DNA of 64,000 nt from Kistimonas asteriae (GCF_018263925.1 NZ_JAEVHF010000024.1:1-64000); one strand, 5' to 3'. Counted from the first letter of the stretch, positions 1-9,630 are shown. Notes: a model not told the origin generated them from the sequence alone. Numbers and translations are program-made.

Positions 1-50
1 AATTCCACAAGGCTCATGCCTTTCTGAAACTGGATTTTGTTCCTGGCCAT
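1..50 (-). mobile_element. IS1595-type transposase, N-terminal fragment at window edge
   Basis: Read on the minus strand from an ATG at 50, the first codons give MARNKIQFQKGMSLVEF. This resembles the N-terminus of IS1595/ISXO2-type transposases, which begin with a similar MAxNKxQFQKGLSLxEF stretch. The gene runs off the left edge, so intactness cannot be judged. The remaining bases to 228 hold no gene I can support; they may contain the element's terminal repeat. The call rests on 17 residues recognised from memory. Confidence 0.55.
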
Positions 51-228
51 GACACGTCTCCTAACCCAAGGAAAACCAGTGTCGTAAGTTTAGACGGGAG
101 AATGGCTTATGTTAGGTGGTAATCAGGTAAATATATTAAACAATTGTCATTGTTGATCACGAGCTAAAATCACCAATGTATAGCCTCATTGATTAAGCAC
201 TTCTAAACGTTGTGCGTTCAGGACAGAA

Positions 229-1206
229 TTACTCTTCGCCAAGTATTTTCCTGATATCGTCTGGATGCCGATCAACACCTACGAGGATATAAAGAAGGCG
301 TGCTACATCAATAATGGCCAAGACAAGTAACGCTCTATCCTCATACTCTGGTTCGACCTTATGGAAGAGATTGCGTATAACATCAGGTATAGACTGCTCA
401 CTTATAGAACCTGACCCAATCTCAGAAAGCAGGAAGACGGTTAATGACTTTATGCGAAACTGCCTGTCTACTGCATGATATACGACTGGATTATCCAGGT
501 ACTTTGAAACCTCTCTTGCTCGACATTCCTCGATATAACGGAAGCCATCTAAACCATCGGGTATAATGTTTTCCTTAATTTTCTGAAAAAGCAGGTTGGA
601 TATATCTTCAGGGTCAAGAGGCTTATCAGAAAGGCTGATACCTGTCTCAGGATCGCGAGATAACGATCGCTCAAACAGTCCTGTGCCTTGATCACTCTCC
701 ATTGTCATCCGATGATTAACCCTATCAGTCTTGCTCTCTGACACAAGAGCGCGAAGGCCTGCAGAGACCTTCGAAGACGTATCATCTTTAGAGGCGACAT
801 TGCCTCCTGACCTGTATTTCTGGAGTCTATCTTCATACCCTATAAGCGTGATATAGCTTTTTGCCACTTCCCGATTAATAACCTTTCGATTACTGAGCAA
901 CATCTTTTGAATGTCTGAACCTGAAGAGTGCATGGCTTCCATAAGCCTTTGTGATTCACGCTCATCCTTCATTGATAAATACTGCTCATAAGATACCGTC
1001 AGTCGCTTTACAGGGTGTGTAATGAAATAAAGAATACGCCCAAAAAAGTGGGCTTTTCGTTCTCCTGATAAAACCTGGTCGCCTTTCAAGCGAATAAGCG
1101 AGTCATCATTGATCGTTTTATCTGCCGCCAGTGCTTTTAACTGTCTTAGCGCACTTTCATCTAAAGAACCGGATCTTCCAACATCCATGAGCCATCCCTT
1201 GGTCAT
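229..1206 (-). CDS. hypothetical protein, 325 aa
   Basis: This is a complete 325-residue open frame on the same strand as the ATP synthase operon and downstream of it. I do not recognise a family. It is mostly polar and predicted helical, with a basic segment near residues 50-75 (RKAHFFGRILYFITHPVKR), a Ser/Asp-rich middle and a hydrophobic helical stretch near residues 290-312 (ALLVLAIIDVARLLYILVG). No signal peptide is evident. In many gammaproteobacteria glmU follows atpC here, so its presence shows that the left side of the operon is also rearranged. A strong bidirectional terminator separates it from atpC, so it needs its own promoter, probably in 1207-1325. Confidence 0.6.
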   Translation of the reverse strand: MTKGWLMDVGRSGSLDESALRQLKALAADKTINDDSLIRLKGDQVLSGERKAHFFGRILYFITHPVKRLTVSYEQYLSMKDERESQRLMEAMHSSGSDIQKMLLSNRKVINREVAKSYITLIGYEDRLQKYRSGGNVASKDDTSSKVSAGLRALVSESKTDRVNHRMTMESDQGTGLFERSLSRDPETGISLSDKPLDPEDISNLLFQKIKENIIPDGLDGFRYIEECRAREVSKYLDNPVVYHAVDRQFRIKSLTVFLLSEIGSGSISEQSIPDVIRNLFHKVEPEYEDRALLVLAIIDVARLLYILVGVDRHPDDIRKILGEE

Positions 1207-1330
1207 AGTGATTCTTAATTGTCATTTACCCAAGGCCAATTCCTACTGTGCCATGAACCTGATAATGACATTACTATATTAGCAATAATGAACATGCCCT
1301 GATGGTTCAGCGGAAACATCCTGTATCAGA

Positions 1331-1364
1331 AATAAAAAACCCGCCATCTGGCGGGTTTTTTATA
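1331..1364 (-). terminator. Rho-independent terminator of the atp operon
   Basis: A hairpin with arms AACCCGCC and GGCGGGTT around a short loop is flanked by an A-run and a T-run, so it can work in both directions. It lies 14 bases beyond the atpC stop codon on the minus strand. Confidence 0.85.
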
Positions 1365-1377
1365 CGACAATTTAAAT

Positions 1378-1806
1378 TTACTTCTTGCCAAGCTTCTTGC
1401 GGATCGCCTGCAGCGTACGCAGCTGAGCCGCCGCTTCCGCCAGCTGGGTCGCTGCACGGGAGTAGTCGAACTCGCCCTGCTGGTTGGCCAGCGCCTGCTC
1501 CGCCTGCTTCTGGGCTTCCAGGGCTGCTGCCTCGTCCATATCACTGGCGCGCATGGCGGTATCCGCCAGTACTTTCACCTGGCTCGGCTGTACTTCCAGA
1601 AAGCCGCCGGAGATGTAATAGACTTCCTCTTCCCCATCCTGTTTCAGGACACGGATCGGGCCGGGCTTGAGCGCCGTCAGCAATGGCGCGTGCCCCGGCG
1701 AGATGCCAAGATCACCCTCGGAACCGGTCGCAACAATCTGCTCTACCAGTCCTGAGAAAATCTCTTCTTCGGCACTAACGATGTCACAGTGCACGGTTAT
1801 CGCCAT
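1378..1806 (-). CDS. atpC: ATP synthase epsilon subunit
   Basis: This is the epsilon subunit of the F1 sector, which links the gamma shaft to the c-ring and inhibits ATP hydrolysis. The 142-residue protein starts MAITVHCDIVSAEEEIFSG and carries the family's N-terminal beta-sandwich (GDLGISPGHAPLLTALKPG near residues 32-50) and a C-terminal helical hairpin rich in Ala, Gln and Lys. The frame extends six codons upstream, but the ATG at 1806 has a GAGG ribosome site at good spacing and fits the family start. It is the last gene of the operon and is followed by a terminator. Confidence 0.95.
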   Translation of the reverse strand: MAITVHCDIVSAEEEIFSGLVEQIVATGSEGDLGISPGHAPLLTALKPGPIRVLKQDGEEEVYYISGGFLEVQPSQVKVLADTAMRASDMDEAAALEAQKQAEQALANQQGEFDYSRAATQLAEAAAQLRTLQAIRKKLGKK

Positions 1807-1899
1807 ATTCTGCCTCACAGACATTCCAGTTTAGGCCAGTTTCCTCAGGGGTACGGCACTGTTTAAACAGCACCGACCACCTGTCGATTTACCTGCTGA

Positions 1900-3276
1900 T
1901 TACAGGGTCTTCGCTTTTTCGACGGCTTCGTCGATGGAACCCACCATGTAGAACGCCTGCTCCGGCAGGGCATCGTATTCACCCTCAAGGATGCCCTTGA
2001 AGCCACGAATCGTGTCTTTCAGGGAAACATACTTGCCCGGCGAACCGGTAAAGACTTCCGCCACGAAGAAGGCCTGGGACAGGAACCGCTCGATCTTACG
2101 AGCGCGGCTGACTGTCTGCTTGTCTTCCTCGGAGAGTTCGTCCATACCCAGGATGGCGATGATGTCCTTCAGTTCCTTGTAACGCTGAAGTACGGTCTGG
2201 ACGCCACGAGCAACATCATAATGCTCCTGGCCAATGACCAGCGGATCCAGCTGACGGGAGGTAGAATCAAGCGGGTCGATCGCCGGGTAGATACCCTTGG
2301 CGGCGATGTCACGGCTCAGTACCACGGTCGCATCCAGGTGGGAGAAGGTGGTGGCCGGCGACGGGTCGGTCAAGTCATCGGCAGGCACGTAAACGGCCTG
2401 GATAGACGTGATGGAACCGGTCTTGGTCGACGTGATCCGCTCCTGCAGAACACCCATCTCTTCCGCCAGAGTCGGCTGGTAACCTACCGCAGACGGCATC
2501 CGGCCCAACAGTGCCGATACCTCGGTTCCCGCCAGGGTGTAACGGTAGATGTTGTCGATGAACAGCAGTACGTCACGGCCTTCGTCACGGAACTTCTCGG
2601 CCATGGTCAGGCCGGTCAACGCCACACGCAGACGGTTGCCAGGCGGCTCATTCATCTGACCATAAACCAGCGATACCTTGCCCAGTACGTCAGACTCCAT
2701 CATCTCGTGATAGAAGTCGTTACCTTCCCGGGTCCGCTCACCCACACCGGCAAACACGGAGAAACCGGAGTGCTCGATGGCGATGTTACGGATCAGCTCC
2801 ATCATGTTAACGGTCTTGCCCACGCCGGCGCCGCCGAACAGACCGACCTTACCGCCTTTCGCGAACGGGCAGACCAGGTCGATGACCTTGATGCCGGTTT
2901 CCAGCAGCTCATTGGTCGCTGCCTGATCCGCATAGCTGGGAGGCTCACGGTGAATGGCAGAACGCTCTTCCTCGCCGATGGGACCCTTTTCATCAATGGG
3001 GTTACCCAGCACGTCCATGATCCGGCCCAGGGTCTTGGTGCCCACGGGAACCTTGATCGGGTCTCCGGTGTTATTTACAGCCAGACCACGAGCCACACCT
3101 TCGGTGGAGCCCATGGCGATAGTACGGACCACCCCGTCGCCCAGCTGCTGCTGGACCTCGAGGGTCAGATCCTTGCCATCGACGGTCAGCGCGTCGTATA
3201 CCTGGGGTACGTTTTCGCGCGGAAACTCTACGTCGATAACGGCGCCGATTATTTGTGCGATACGACCGCTACTCAT
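1900..3276 (-). CDS. atpD: ATP synthase beta subunit
   Basis: This is the catalytic subunit of F1-ATPase. At 458 residues it matches the usual length. The Walker A loop GGAGVGKTVNMMELI lies near residue 145, and the family signature PSAVGYQPTLAEEMG and the ATPase alpha/beta signature PAIDPLDSTS are present. The ATG at 3276 (MSSGRIAQIIGAVIDVEFP) has a GAGG site upstream; the frame also has a possible start five codons earlier with poorer support. It sits between atpG and atpC in the standard order. Confidence 0.97.
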   Translation of the reverse strand: MSSGRIAQIIGAVIDVEFPRENVPQVYDALTVDGKDLTLEVQQQLGDGVVRTIAMGSTEGVARGLAVNNTGDPIKVPVGTKTLGRIMDVLGNPIDEKGPIGEEERSAIHREPPSYADQAATNELLETGIKVIDLVCPFAKGGKVGLFGGAGVGKTVNMMELIRNIAIEHSGFSVFAGVGERTREGNDFYHEMMESDVLGKVSLVYGQMNEPPGNRLRVALTGLTMAEKFRDEGRDVLLFIDNIYRYTLAGTEVSALLGRMPSAVGYQPTLAEEMGVLQERITSTKTGSITSIQAVYVPADDLTDPSPATTFSHLDATVVLSRDIAAKGIYPAIDPLDSTSRQLDPLVIGQEHYDVARGVQTVLQRYKELKDIIAILGMDELSEEDKQTVSRARKIERFLSQAFFVAEVFTGSPGKYVSLKDTIRGFKGILEGEYDALPEQAFYMVGSIDEAVEKAKTL

Positions 3277-3315
3277 AGATTGGTTCCTCACCCTGTAAAA
3301 ATGTCTTGGCTACGG

Positions 3316-4176
3316 TCATACCGCAGCAGCGCCACTTACGATCTCGGAGATTTCCTGCGTAATCGCCGCCTGACGCGCCTTGTTGTAAACCAGTTGCAGT
3401 TCGTTGATCAGATCACCGGCGTTGTCGGTCGCGCTCTTCATCGCCACCATCCGGGCCGCCTGCTCACAGGCGTTGTTCTCAACCACGGCCTGATACACCT
3501 GGGACTCGATGTAGCGCACCAGGAGTCCTTCAAGCAGTGCCTTGGCATCCGGCTCGTAGATGTAGTCCCAGTGGTGCTGGAGTTCCGCGTCTTCATCCGG
3601 CTTCAACGGAAGCAGCTGAATGTTGATCGGCTTCTGGGTCATGGTGTTCACAAACCGGTTGTACACCACGAACAGCCGGTCAATACGGCCCTCGTCGTAA
3701 GCGTCCAGCATGACCTTGATACCGCCGATCAGGTCAGCAATGTTCGGCTCATCACCCAGTTGGCTGATGGCTGCGGAGACATTGCCGCCGAAACTGCGGA
3801 AGAAGGATGCGGCCTTGCTGCCGATCAGGCAAAGATCGATATCGATCTCCTGGTCGTGCCACTCCTTCATGGACTGCACGGTGGACTTGAACAGGTTGGT
3901 GTTCAGACCACCACAGAGTCCGCGATCACTGGCGACCACGATGAATCCGACCCGCTTCACATCACGTTCCAGCATGTAGGCGTGACGGTACTCCGGGTTG
4001 GCATTGGCCACATGGCCAACCACCTGGCGAATGCGATCCGCGTAGGGGCGGGAATGCTCCATACGCTGCTGCGCCTTGCGCATCTTGGACGCCGCCACCA
4101 TCTCCATGGCACTGGTGATCTTTTGCGTGCTGTTAATGCTCGCAATTTGCGTGCGTATTTCTTTTGCGCCTGCCAT
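3316..4176 (-). CDS. atpG: ATP synthase gamma subunit
   Basis: This is the central rotor shaft of F1, coupling c-ring rotation to catalysis. The protein has 286 residues, begins MAGAKEIRTQIASINSTQKI, and ends with the conserved coiled-coil helix containing RMVAMKSATDNAGDLI and ARQAAITQEISEIVSGAAA. Length and both terminal helices match E. coli AtpG. It lies between atpA and atpD with short gaps typical of one transcript. Confidence 0.96.
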   Translation of the reverse strand: MAGAKEIRTQIASINSTQKITSAMEMVAASKMRKAQQRMEHSRPYADRIRQVVGHVANANPEYRHAYMLERDVKRVGFIVVASDRGLCGGLNTNLFKSTVQSMKEWHDQEIDIDLCLIGSKAASFFRSFGGNVSAAISQLGDEPNIADLIGGIKVMLDAYDEGRIDRLFVVYNRFVNTMTQKPINIQLLPLKPDEDAELQHHWDYIYEPDAKALLEGLLVRYIESQVYQAVVENNACEQAARMVAMKSATDNAGDLINELQLVYNKARQAAITQEISEIVSGAAAV

Positions 4177-4226
4177 ATGCGTTCCTCAGCGTCGGGCTGC
4201 AGGCAAACCTGCAACCCTGCCGCTAT

Positions 4227-5771
4227 TTACCAGGTCTGGGTGGCCTTGAACTTCTCGATAGCCTCTTTGATGCCGGCTTCGATCTCACCGTTGAAGTCTC
4301 CGGCTTCGTCCACAGTGGCCATCAGCGCTGCGTATTCCGCATTGACGAACGACAGCAGGGCGGCCTCAAATGCGCCGATCTTCTTCAGTTCGACATCATT
4401 CAGGTAGCCCTTGTCCGCGGCATACAGAACGATACCCATCTCCGCGACGGACATCGGTGCATACTGCTTCTGCTTCATCAGCTCGGTGACGCGCTGACCA
4501 TGCTCCAGCTGCTTCCGGGTGGCATCATCCAGATCGGAGGCGAACTGGGCGAAAGCCGCCAGTTCACGGTACTGGGCCAGTGCCAGACGAATACCACCGC
4601 CCAGCTTCTTGATGATCTTGGTCTGCGCTGCACCACCAACACGCGATACCGAGATACCGGCGTTCATCGCAGGACGAATACCCGCGTTGAACAGGTCAGT
4701 TTCCAGGAAAATCTGGCCGTCGGTGATGGAGATAACGTTGGTCGGTACGAAGGCGGAAACGTCACCGGCCTGGGTTTCGATGATCGGCAGCGCCGTCAGG
4801 GAACCGGTCTGGCCTTTTACTTCACCATTGGTCAGCTTCTCAACGTGGTCGGCGTTAACACGCGCGGCACGCTCCAGCAGACGGGAGTGGAGGTAGAAAA
4901 CGTCACCAGGATACGCTTCACGGCCCGGCGGACGACGCAGCAGCAGGGAGATCTGGCGGTAAGCCCAGGCCTGTTTGGTCAGGTCGTCATAAATGATCAG
5001 GGCGTCTTCACCGATATCCCGGAAATATTCACCCATGGAACAACCGGAGAACGGCGCCAGAAACTGCATCGAAGCCGGATCAGCGGCTGCAGCGGCCACG
5101 ATGATGGTGTGATCCATCGCACCGTGCTCTTCCAGCTTACGCACCACGTTAGCGATAGAGGATTGCTTCTGACCAATCGCCACGTAAACACACTTAATGC
5201 CGGTGTTTTTCTGGTTGATGATGGCGTCGATAGCCAGCGCAGTCTTACCGGTCTGACGGTCACCGATAATCAGCTCACGCTGGCCACGGCCAACCGGCAC
5301 CATGGCGTCGACCGCCTTGTAGCCAGTCTGAACCGGCTGGTCGACCGATTGACGGGCGATAACGCCGGGAGCCACTTTCTCTACCGGGGAAGAGAGCTCG
5401 GTGACAATCGGACCCTTGCCGTCAATGGGGTTACCCAGTGCATCGACCACCCGACCCAGCAGTTGCGGGCCTACCGGCACTTCAAGGATACGACCGGTAC
5501 ACTTGACGGTCTGCCCTTCGGCCAGGTGCTTGTAGCCACCCAGTACCACGGCGCCGACAGAGTCCTGCTCCAGGTTCAGGGCCATGCCGAAAACACCGCC
5601 CTGGAATTCAATCATCTCACCGTACATGACGTCGGCGAGACCATGGATACGTACGATACCGTCAGAAACGCTGACGATGGTGCCCTCGTTACGGGCTTCA
5701 CTGGACACCTCAAGGCTGTCGATACGGCTCTTGATGATGTCGCTGATTTCAGATGGATTCAGTTGCTGCAT
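4227..5771 (-). CDS. atpA: ATP synthase alpha subunit
   Basis: This is the non-catalytic nucleotide-binding subunit of the F1 hexamer. The 514-residue protein starts MQQLNPSEISDIIKSRIDS and shows the P-loop GDRQTGKTALAIDAI near residue 170 and the C-terminal signature region GDVSAFVPTNVISITDGQ with PAMNAGISVSRVGGAAQ. Its length equals the family norm of about 513. It lies 31 bases downstream of atpH and upstream of atpG. Confidence 0.97.
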   Translation of the reverse strand: MQQLNPSEISDIIKSRIDSLEVSSEARNEGTIVSVSDGIVRIHGLADVMYGEMIEFQGGVFGMALNLEQDSVGAVVLGGYKHLAEGQTVKCTGRILEVPVGPQLLGRVVDALGNPIDGKGPIVTELSSPVEKVAPGVIARQSVDQPVQTGYKAVDAMVPVGRGQRELIIGDRQTGKTALAIDAIINQKNTGIKCVYVAIGQKQSSIANVVRKLEEHGAMDHTIIVAAAAADPASMQFLAPFSGCSMGEYFRDIGEDALIIYDDLTKQAWAYRQISLLLRRPPGREAYPGDVFYLHSRLLERAARVNADHVEKLTNGEVKGQTGSLTALPIIETQAGDVSAFVPTNVISITDGQIFLETDLFNAGIRPAMNAGISVSRVGGAAQTKIIKKLGGGIRLALAQYRELAAFAQFASDLDDATRKQLEHGQRVTELMKQKQYAPMSVAEMGIVLYAADKGYLNDVELKKIGAFEAALLSFVNAEYAALMATVDEAGDFNGEIEAGIKEAIEKFKATQTW

Positions 5772-5802
5772 GTCCTGCCTCTTAACCGTCAGCTTTTCTA
5801 AG

Positions 5803-6336
5803 CTAGGAATTCATCGCGTCAGCCAGCTTCGCCAGCCTGGCGCGGACACTGCCGTCTATAACCATGTCGTCCGCCCGGATAACCACGCCGCCGATCAGGC
5901 TGTCATCCACAGTCGTGCGCAACTTCACCTCGCGGCCAAGCCTGTTACGCAGTTTCTCCGCCAGACGATCCAGCTGTTCGGGCTTCAGCGCGAAAGCCGA
6001 AATGACTTCCACATCAGCAGTGCGCTCCTGCTCGGCCTTGAGCCGGTCAAAGAGGTCAGCAATCTGTGGCAGCAGGGTGATTCGCTTGTTGTCCGCCAGG
6101 GTACGAATGAAGTTCTGCCCCGTCTTATCCAGGCTGTCGCCGCACACACGGATAAACTCATCCGCCTGTTCACGGCTGGTCAGCACCGGCGAGGAAAGCA
6201 CCCGGCGAATCTTGTCATTTTCACTTACGGCTGCGCTTGTCCGCAGCATGTCTGACCATGACTGCAGGGCGCTGTTTTCGCTGGCCACTTCATACGCCGC
6301 TTTTGCGTAAGGCCGGGCACAGGTGGTCAGTTCCAT
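5803..6336 (-). CDS. atpH: ATP synthase delta subunit
   Basis: This is the OSCP-type subunit joining the peripheral stalk to the top of the F1 head. At 177 residues it matches the E. coli length. The N-terminal helical domain starts MELTTCARPYAKAAYEVAS and the C-terminal signature reads IGGVVIRADDMVIDGSVRARL. It lies 14 bases downstream of atpF, consistent with translational coupling. Confidence 0.95.
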   Translation of the reverse strand: MELTTCARPYAKAAYEVASENSALQSWSDMLRTSAAVSENDKIRRVLSSPVLTSREQADEFIRVCGDSLDKTGQNFIRTLADNKRITLLPQIADLFDRLKAEQERTADVEVISAFALKPEQLDRLAEKLRNRLGREVKLRTTVDDSLIGGVVIRADDMVIDGSVRARLAKLADAMNS

Positions 6337-6350
6337 AACACGCCCCCCTG

Positions 6351-6821
6351 TCAGAGTTCAGCGACCAGCTGGTCAACCAGCTTGTCGTTTGCACCATTAT
6401 CGATATGCGAACCCAGAATCTTCTCGGCGCCGGCTACTGCCAGAGTCGCCACTTCGGCACGCAGTACTTCACGGGCACGATTCACTTCCTGTTCGATATC
6501 TGCCTGGGCCGCTACTTTCAGGCGTTCGCCTTCGGAACGGGCCTGTTCTTTCGATTCATCGATCAGCTGTGTGGCACGCTTGGTAGCCTGCTCGATGATG
6601 GCCTGGGCCTGTTCCTTTGCTTCACGCAGGTTGTCGGTGGCCTTTTGCTGGGCCAGTTCGAGATCCTGGGATGCGCGGGTCGCAGCCTCCAGCCCTTCGG
6701 CTATCTTCTTCTGCCGTTCAGACAACGCCTGCATGATCGGCGGCCACACGTACTTCATGCAAAACCACACGAAGACGAGGAAGGCTATCGATTGGCCGAT
6801 TATTGTCGCATTGAGATTCAC
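6351..6821 (-). CDS. atpF: ATP synthase b subunit (GTG start)
   Basis: This is the membrane-anchored peripheral stalk subunit of Fo. The 156-residue protein has one N-terminal membrane segment (NATIIGQSIAFLVFVWFCMK) followed by a long charged Ala/Glu/Arg helix that dimerises. The frame is open for 29 codons upstream, but that extension has an unlikely sequence. The start is best placed at a GTG at 6821, preceded by GAGAGG and matching the family N-terminus MNLNATxIGQ. An automatic ATG-only call would make this gene about 29 residues too long. Confidence 0.93.
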   Translation of the reverse strand: MNLNATIIGQSIAFLVFVWFCMKYVWPPIMQALSERQKKIAEGLEAATRASQDLELAQQKATDNLREAKEQAQAIIEQATKRATQLIDESKEQARSEGERLKVAAQADIEQEVNRAREVLRAEVATLAVAGAEKILGSHIDNGANDKLVDQLVAEL

Positions 6822-6922
6822 GCCAATACCTCTCGCATCAGTTAATGTCCTGGTCGCTGAGTCGCTTCCGTGGCCCCGGAGAGCCGGGGCCGGCGCGCAC
6901 TCACACAATCATTAACTGCAGC

Positions 6923-7189
6923 TTATTGCAGAACGGCAGCCGCCTGACCGATGAACGGGTTGGCGAAGGTGAAGAACAACGCGATACCAACACCGATCAT
7001 GGTAACGGCGTCCAGCAGACCTGCCACGATGAACATTTTGACCTGCAGCATTGGCACCATCTCGGGCTGACGAGCAGCACCTTCGAGGAACTTGCCGCCC
7101 AGCAGACCGAAACCGATAGCGGTGCCCAGGGCGCCGAGGCCGATCAGCAGTGCAACTGCGATAGCGGTCATACCTACTACTAATGCCAT
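6923..7189 (-). CDS. atpE: ATP synthase c subunit
   Basis: This is the proteolipid forming the rotating c-ring. Its 88 residues make two membrane helices joined by the polar loop ARQPEM. The ion-binding carboxylate is Asp60 in GLLDAVTMIGVGIALFF. The surrounding residues do not show the Gln/Glu-Ser pattern of sodium-binding rings, so proton coupling is most likely. It lies in the normal place between atpB and atpF. Confidence 0.96.
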   Translation of the reverse strand: MALVVGMTAIAVALLIGLGALGTAIGFGLLGGKFLEGAARQPEMVPMLQVKMFIVAGLLDAVTMIGVGIALFFTFANPFIGQAAAVLQ

Positions 7190-7309
7190 TAGATTTTCTC
7201 CCGACTGTGTCGTTGTGTGTGAGTAAAGTTAGAACAACGGTTTTTAATTAAATCCCTGAGTGACCATGCAGGGCGCACCCCCTTCGCCCTGCTCTCCCAT
7301 GGAGACGAA

Positions 7310-8185
7310 TCAGTGATCCTCATGGGCCATGCTGAGATAAACAATCGTCAGCATCATGAAGATAAACGCCTGCAGCGTGATAACCAGAATATGGAATACC
7401 GCCCAGAGGAAATGCATGGGCAGCTGGAACCAGCCAACCAGTGCAATCAATATGAACAGCAGTTCACCGGCATACAGGTTACCGAACAGTCGCAGCGCCA
7501 GAGAGATGGGCTTGGCGATCAGGGTGACGGATTCCAGCAGGAAGTTCACCGGTATAAACAGTGCCTGTACCGCTTTGTTCGGGCTGTTGAACGGATGAAG
7601 CGTCAGCTCACCGATAAAGCCACTAAAGCCTTTCACCTTGATGGAATAGAAGATAATCAGGACGAACACGCTGAGAGAAAGCCCCAGGGTGATGTTCGGG
7701 TCAGTGGATGGCACGATCTTCATATACGGGATGCCAACCAGCATCGCCAGGCCCGGTATCCAGTCCACCGGCACCAGGTCCATGAGGTTCATCAGGAACA
7801 CCCAGACAAATATGGTCAGCGCCAGCGGGGCGATCACCTTGCTCTTGCCGTGGAAGGTATCCTTCACGCTGCCGTCAACGAACTCAACAATGGTTTCCAC
7901 CAGGTTCTGCAACCCGCCGGGAACACCGCTGGTTGCTTTCTTGGCAACGTAACGGAACAGGCCGATAAAAATCAGGCCGAGAAAGACCGACCAGAACAGG
8001 CTGTCCACATGAAACGCCCAGAAACCCATGGCCTGTGCTTCTTCAGCACCATGAGCGATCGTCCAGGTAGCCTCACTCAATGTGGTGCCGTCGTAGCGTT
8101 CAAAACCTGCGGGGAGCTGACCATACGTCAGGTTCTGCAGGTGATGAACGATGTATTCCGATGATGTTTGTCCACTACTCGCCAT
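7310..8185 (-). CDS. atpB: ATP synthase a subunit
   Basis: This is the Fo membrane subunit that forms the proton half-channels against the c-ring. The 291-residue protein has five to six hydrophobic segments and the key helix SLALRLFGNLYAGELLFILI near residue 230, with the essential Arg in LRLFGN. The C-terminal helix LVITLQAFIFMMLTIVYLSMA is also typical. It lies 13 bases downstream of atpI and upstream of atpE. Confidence 0.96.
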   Translation of the reverse strand: MASSGQTSSEYIVHHLQNLTYGQLPAGFERYDGTTLSEATWTIAHGAEEAQAMGFWAFHVDSLFWSVFLGLIFIGLFRYVAKKATSGVPGGLQNLVETIVEFVDGSVKDTFHGKSKVIAPLALTIFVWVFLMNLMDLVPVDWIPGLAMLVGIPYMKIVPSTDPNITLGLSLSVFVLIIFYSIKVKGFSGFIGELTLHPFNSPNKAVQALFIPVNFLLESVTLIAKPISLALRLFGNLYAGELLFILIALVGWFQLPMHFLWAVFHILVITLQAFIFMMLTIVYLSMAHEDH

Positions 8186-8198
8186 AATCGTGCTCTCG

Positions 8199-8618
8199 TC
8201 AACTAACCCTGCTTTTAAGAATGACCGGGGTAAACCAGTTTACCGCCTGTACTACCGCAAAAGCCCCCAGCAGCGCCAGCGGATGCAGGGGACGAACCCA
8301 GACAAACACCAGAGCAAAACCGCAAACGGTTAACAGGAATTTTCCGGCTTCACCTTTATAGAAACTGTTGACTATGCGCCGGGCGGAACGTGCGCCACCG
8401 TGAGCGAAAGCCTTGCGCACCAGCCAGGCATTGGGCAGCAGGCAGATCAGACCACCGAGCAGGGCTGACAGCGCCATCACCCGGTCAACCGCCAGCAGAG
8501 CCAGCACCAGTAACGCTGTCACTGCGGCCTGGGCGATAATCACCCGGTAAACCGGTGGCCGGGGCATGCCCACTGCACCTTTACCGCGCCTGGAACCTTG
8601 TCTGTACGTTGCCTGCAT
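8199..8618 (-). CDS. atpI: ATP synthase assembly protein I
   Basis: This is a small membrane protein that helps c-ring assembly in this operon type. Its 139 residues contain four hydrophobic segments (for example VYRVIIAQAAVTALLVLALL and ALSALLGGLICLLPNAWLV). It is the first gene of the operon. An internal Met (MPRPPVYR, ATG at 8567) with an AAAGG site 12 bases upstream is an alternative start that removes a basic 17-residue leader. In many Pseudomonas-type genomes parB lies directly upstream of atpI; here parB is 32 kb away. Confidence 0.88.
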   Translation of the reverse strand: MQATYRQGSRRGKGAVGMPRPPVYRVIIAQAAVTALLVLALLAVDRVMALSALLGGLICLLPNAWLVRKAFAHGGARSARRIVNSFYKGEAGKFLLTVCGFALVFVWVRPLHPLALLGAFAVVQAVNWFTPVILKSRVS

Positions 8619-9126
8619 GAACAGTGAGAATCCCCACAGCCTGTTAATCGTGTATCACATCGTCGAATGTCTCGCTGGCGATGCTCTTACCGGCCGCTTC
8701 CCAGCATTATTATCTGTACACATCCCGGCCATTACAGTGCTTATTCCGTAATGACTCTAAGGCGGCTGCGATTATATGGGTATTAATACTTAGGTTCAAC
8801 CACGTCCGCACCAGAACGGAGCGACCTGCCTGATCCTACCCGTCGCGACAGAAAAATCGTCTGGAATGCCGGTTTCCGGCAGATGCTTTCGCTTGCAATA
8901 ACGTCCCACATGTCCGTGGAGATTCGGAGATTTTTTTACCGGTCATTGATACTGTCTTGACCTTAAAATCATTCCTCTGCAGCGAAGCAAATGTCATTTG
9001 CCCACCCTACAAAGTAGGCATAATGGATTTAGTTTTTGCGGCTTTTTACTGCCTAGCGTCATTAATGAGGGGACGCCAAAATAATACCAGCGCCGGTTTA
9101 GTCACGTGTCTCCCACTCAGGAGTGG
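8619..9126. other. intergenic region upstream of atpI
   Basis: About 500 bases hold no gene I can support. The promoter of the ATP synthase operon should be here. I did not find a minus-strand promoter good enough to annotate, nor any clear repeat. It marks the left boundary of the accessory block between atpI and parB. Confidence 0.5.
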
Positions 9127-9618
9127 TTATTTCCTGTAGTCATTGAGCGCATCACGATACTCAGTCTCATCGACTACCTTGATCCCGGCCTTCTTTAAAA
9201 TAGCGGTAGTGGTGCCGTCGCCCTTTTTGAGCGACTCAAAATCTTGCGTAAATATCTTTCCGCAGCCACATGAGGGACTGTTGCTTTTTAATATGGCCAG
9301 ACCAGCGCCGGAAGTCTCCGCTACTTTTAGCGTACGCTCTCCGCCTTTGAGATATTCGCTGGTTACATCGTTGCCTTCATGGGTTAGGACTTTGGCTTCC
9401 CCCTTTACAACGTCATGGCCATCCGCATCATCCTGCTCGCCGACTATCCTGGCTCTTGGCCTTGGCGTACTCAGACCACCCATCTCTTCAGGGCAAACCG
9501 GAATCAACTCAACCGACTCAAGGTCATTAATCAACTCATCATTCGTACACGCACAACCATCAAACCGGCATTTTTCACCCAGCAGGCACGCACTGACCAA
9601 TATCTTTTTCTTGGACAC
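9127..9618 (-). CDS. DUF523 family protein
   Basis: This is a 163-residue cytoplasmic protein of the DUF523 family (YbbK-like), whose function is unknown. Seen here are the N-terminal motif ILVSACLLGEKCRFDG, the PVCPEEMGGLSTPR block and the SNSPSCGCGKI block; the conserved cysteines suggest metal or sulfur chemistry. The frame opens with a TTG at 9630, but a GTG at 9618 has GGAG seven bases upstream and gives the family-typical start MSKKKILVSACLLG. It is isolated, with no obvious operon partner. Confidence 0.85.
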   Translation of the reverse strand: MSKKKILVSACLLGEKCRFDGCACTNDELINDLESVELIPVCPEEMGGLSTPRPRARIVGEQDDADGHDVVKGEAKVLTHEGNDVTSEYLKGGERTLKVAETSGAGLAILKSNSPSCGCGKIFTQDFESLKKGDGTTTAILKKAGIKVVDETEYRDALNDYRK

Positions 9619-9630
9619 GTTTTTCTCCAA

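Noticed and set aside
2221..4407. 728-codon plus-strand open frame across atpD and atpG
   Set aside because: It is the antisense shadow of two certain ATP synthase genes; its Arg/His/Gln-rich translation matches no protein pattern.
4164..5801. 545-codon plus-strand open frame opposite atpA
   Set aside because: Antisense shadow of atpA with atypical composition and no ribosome site.
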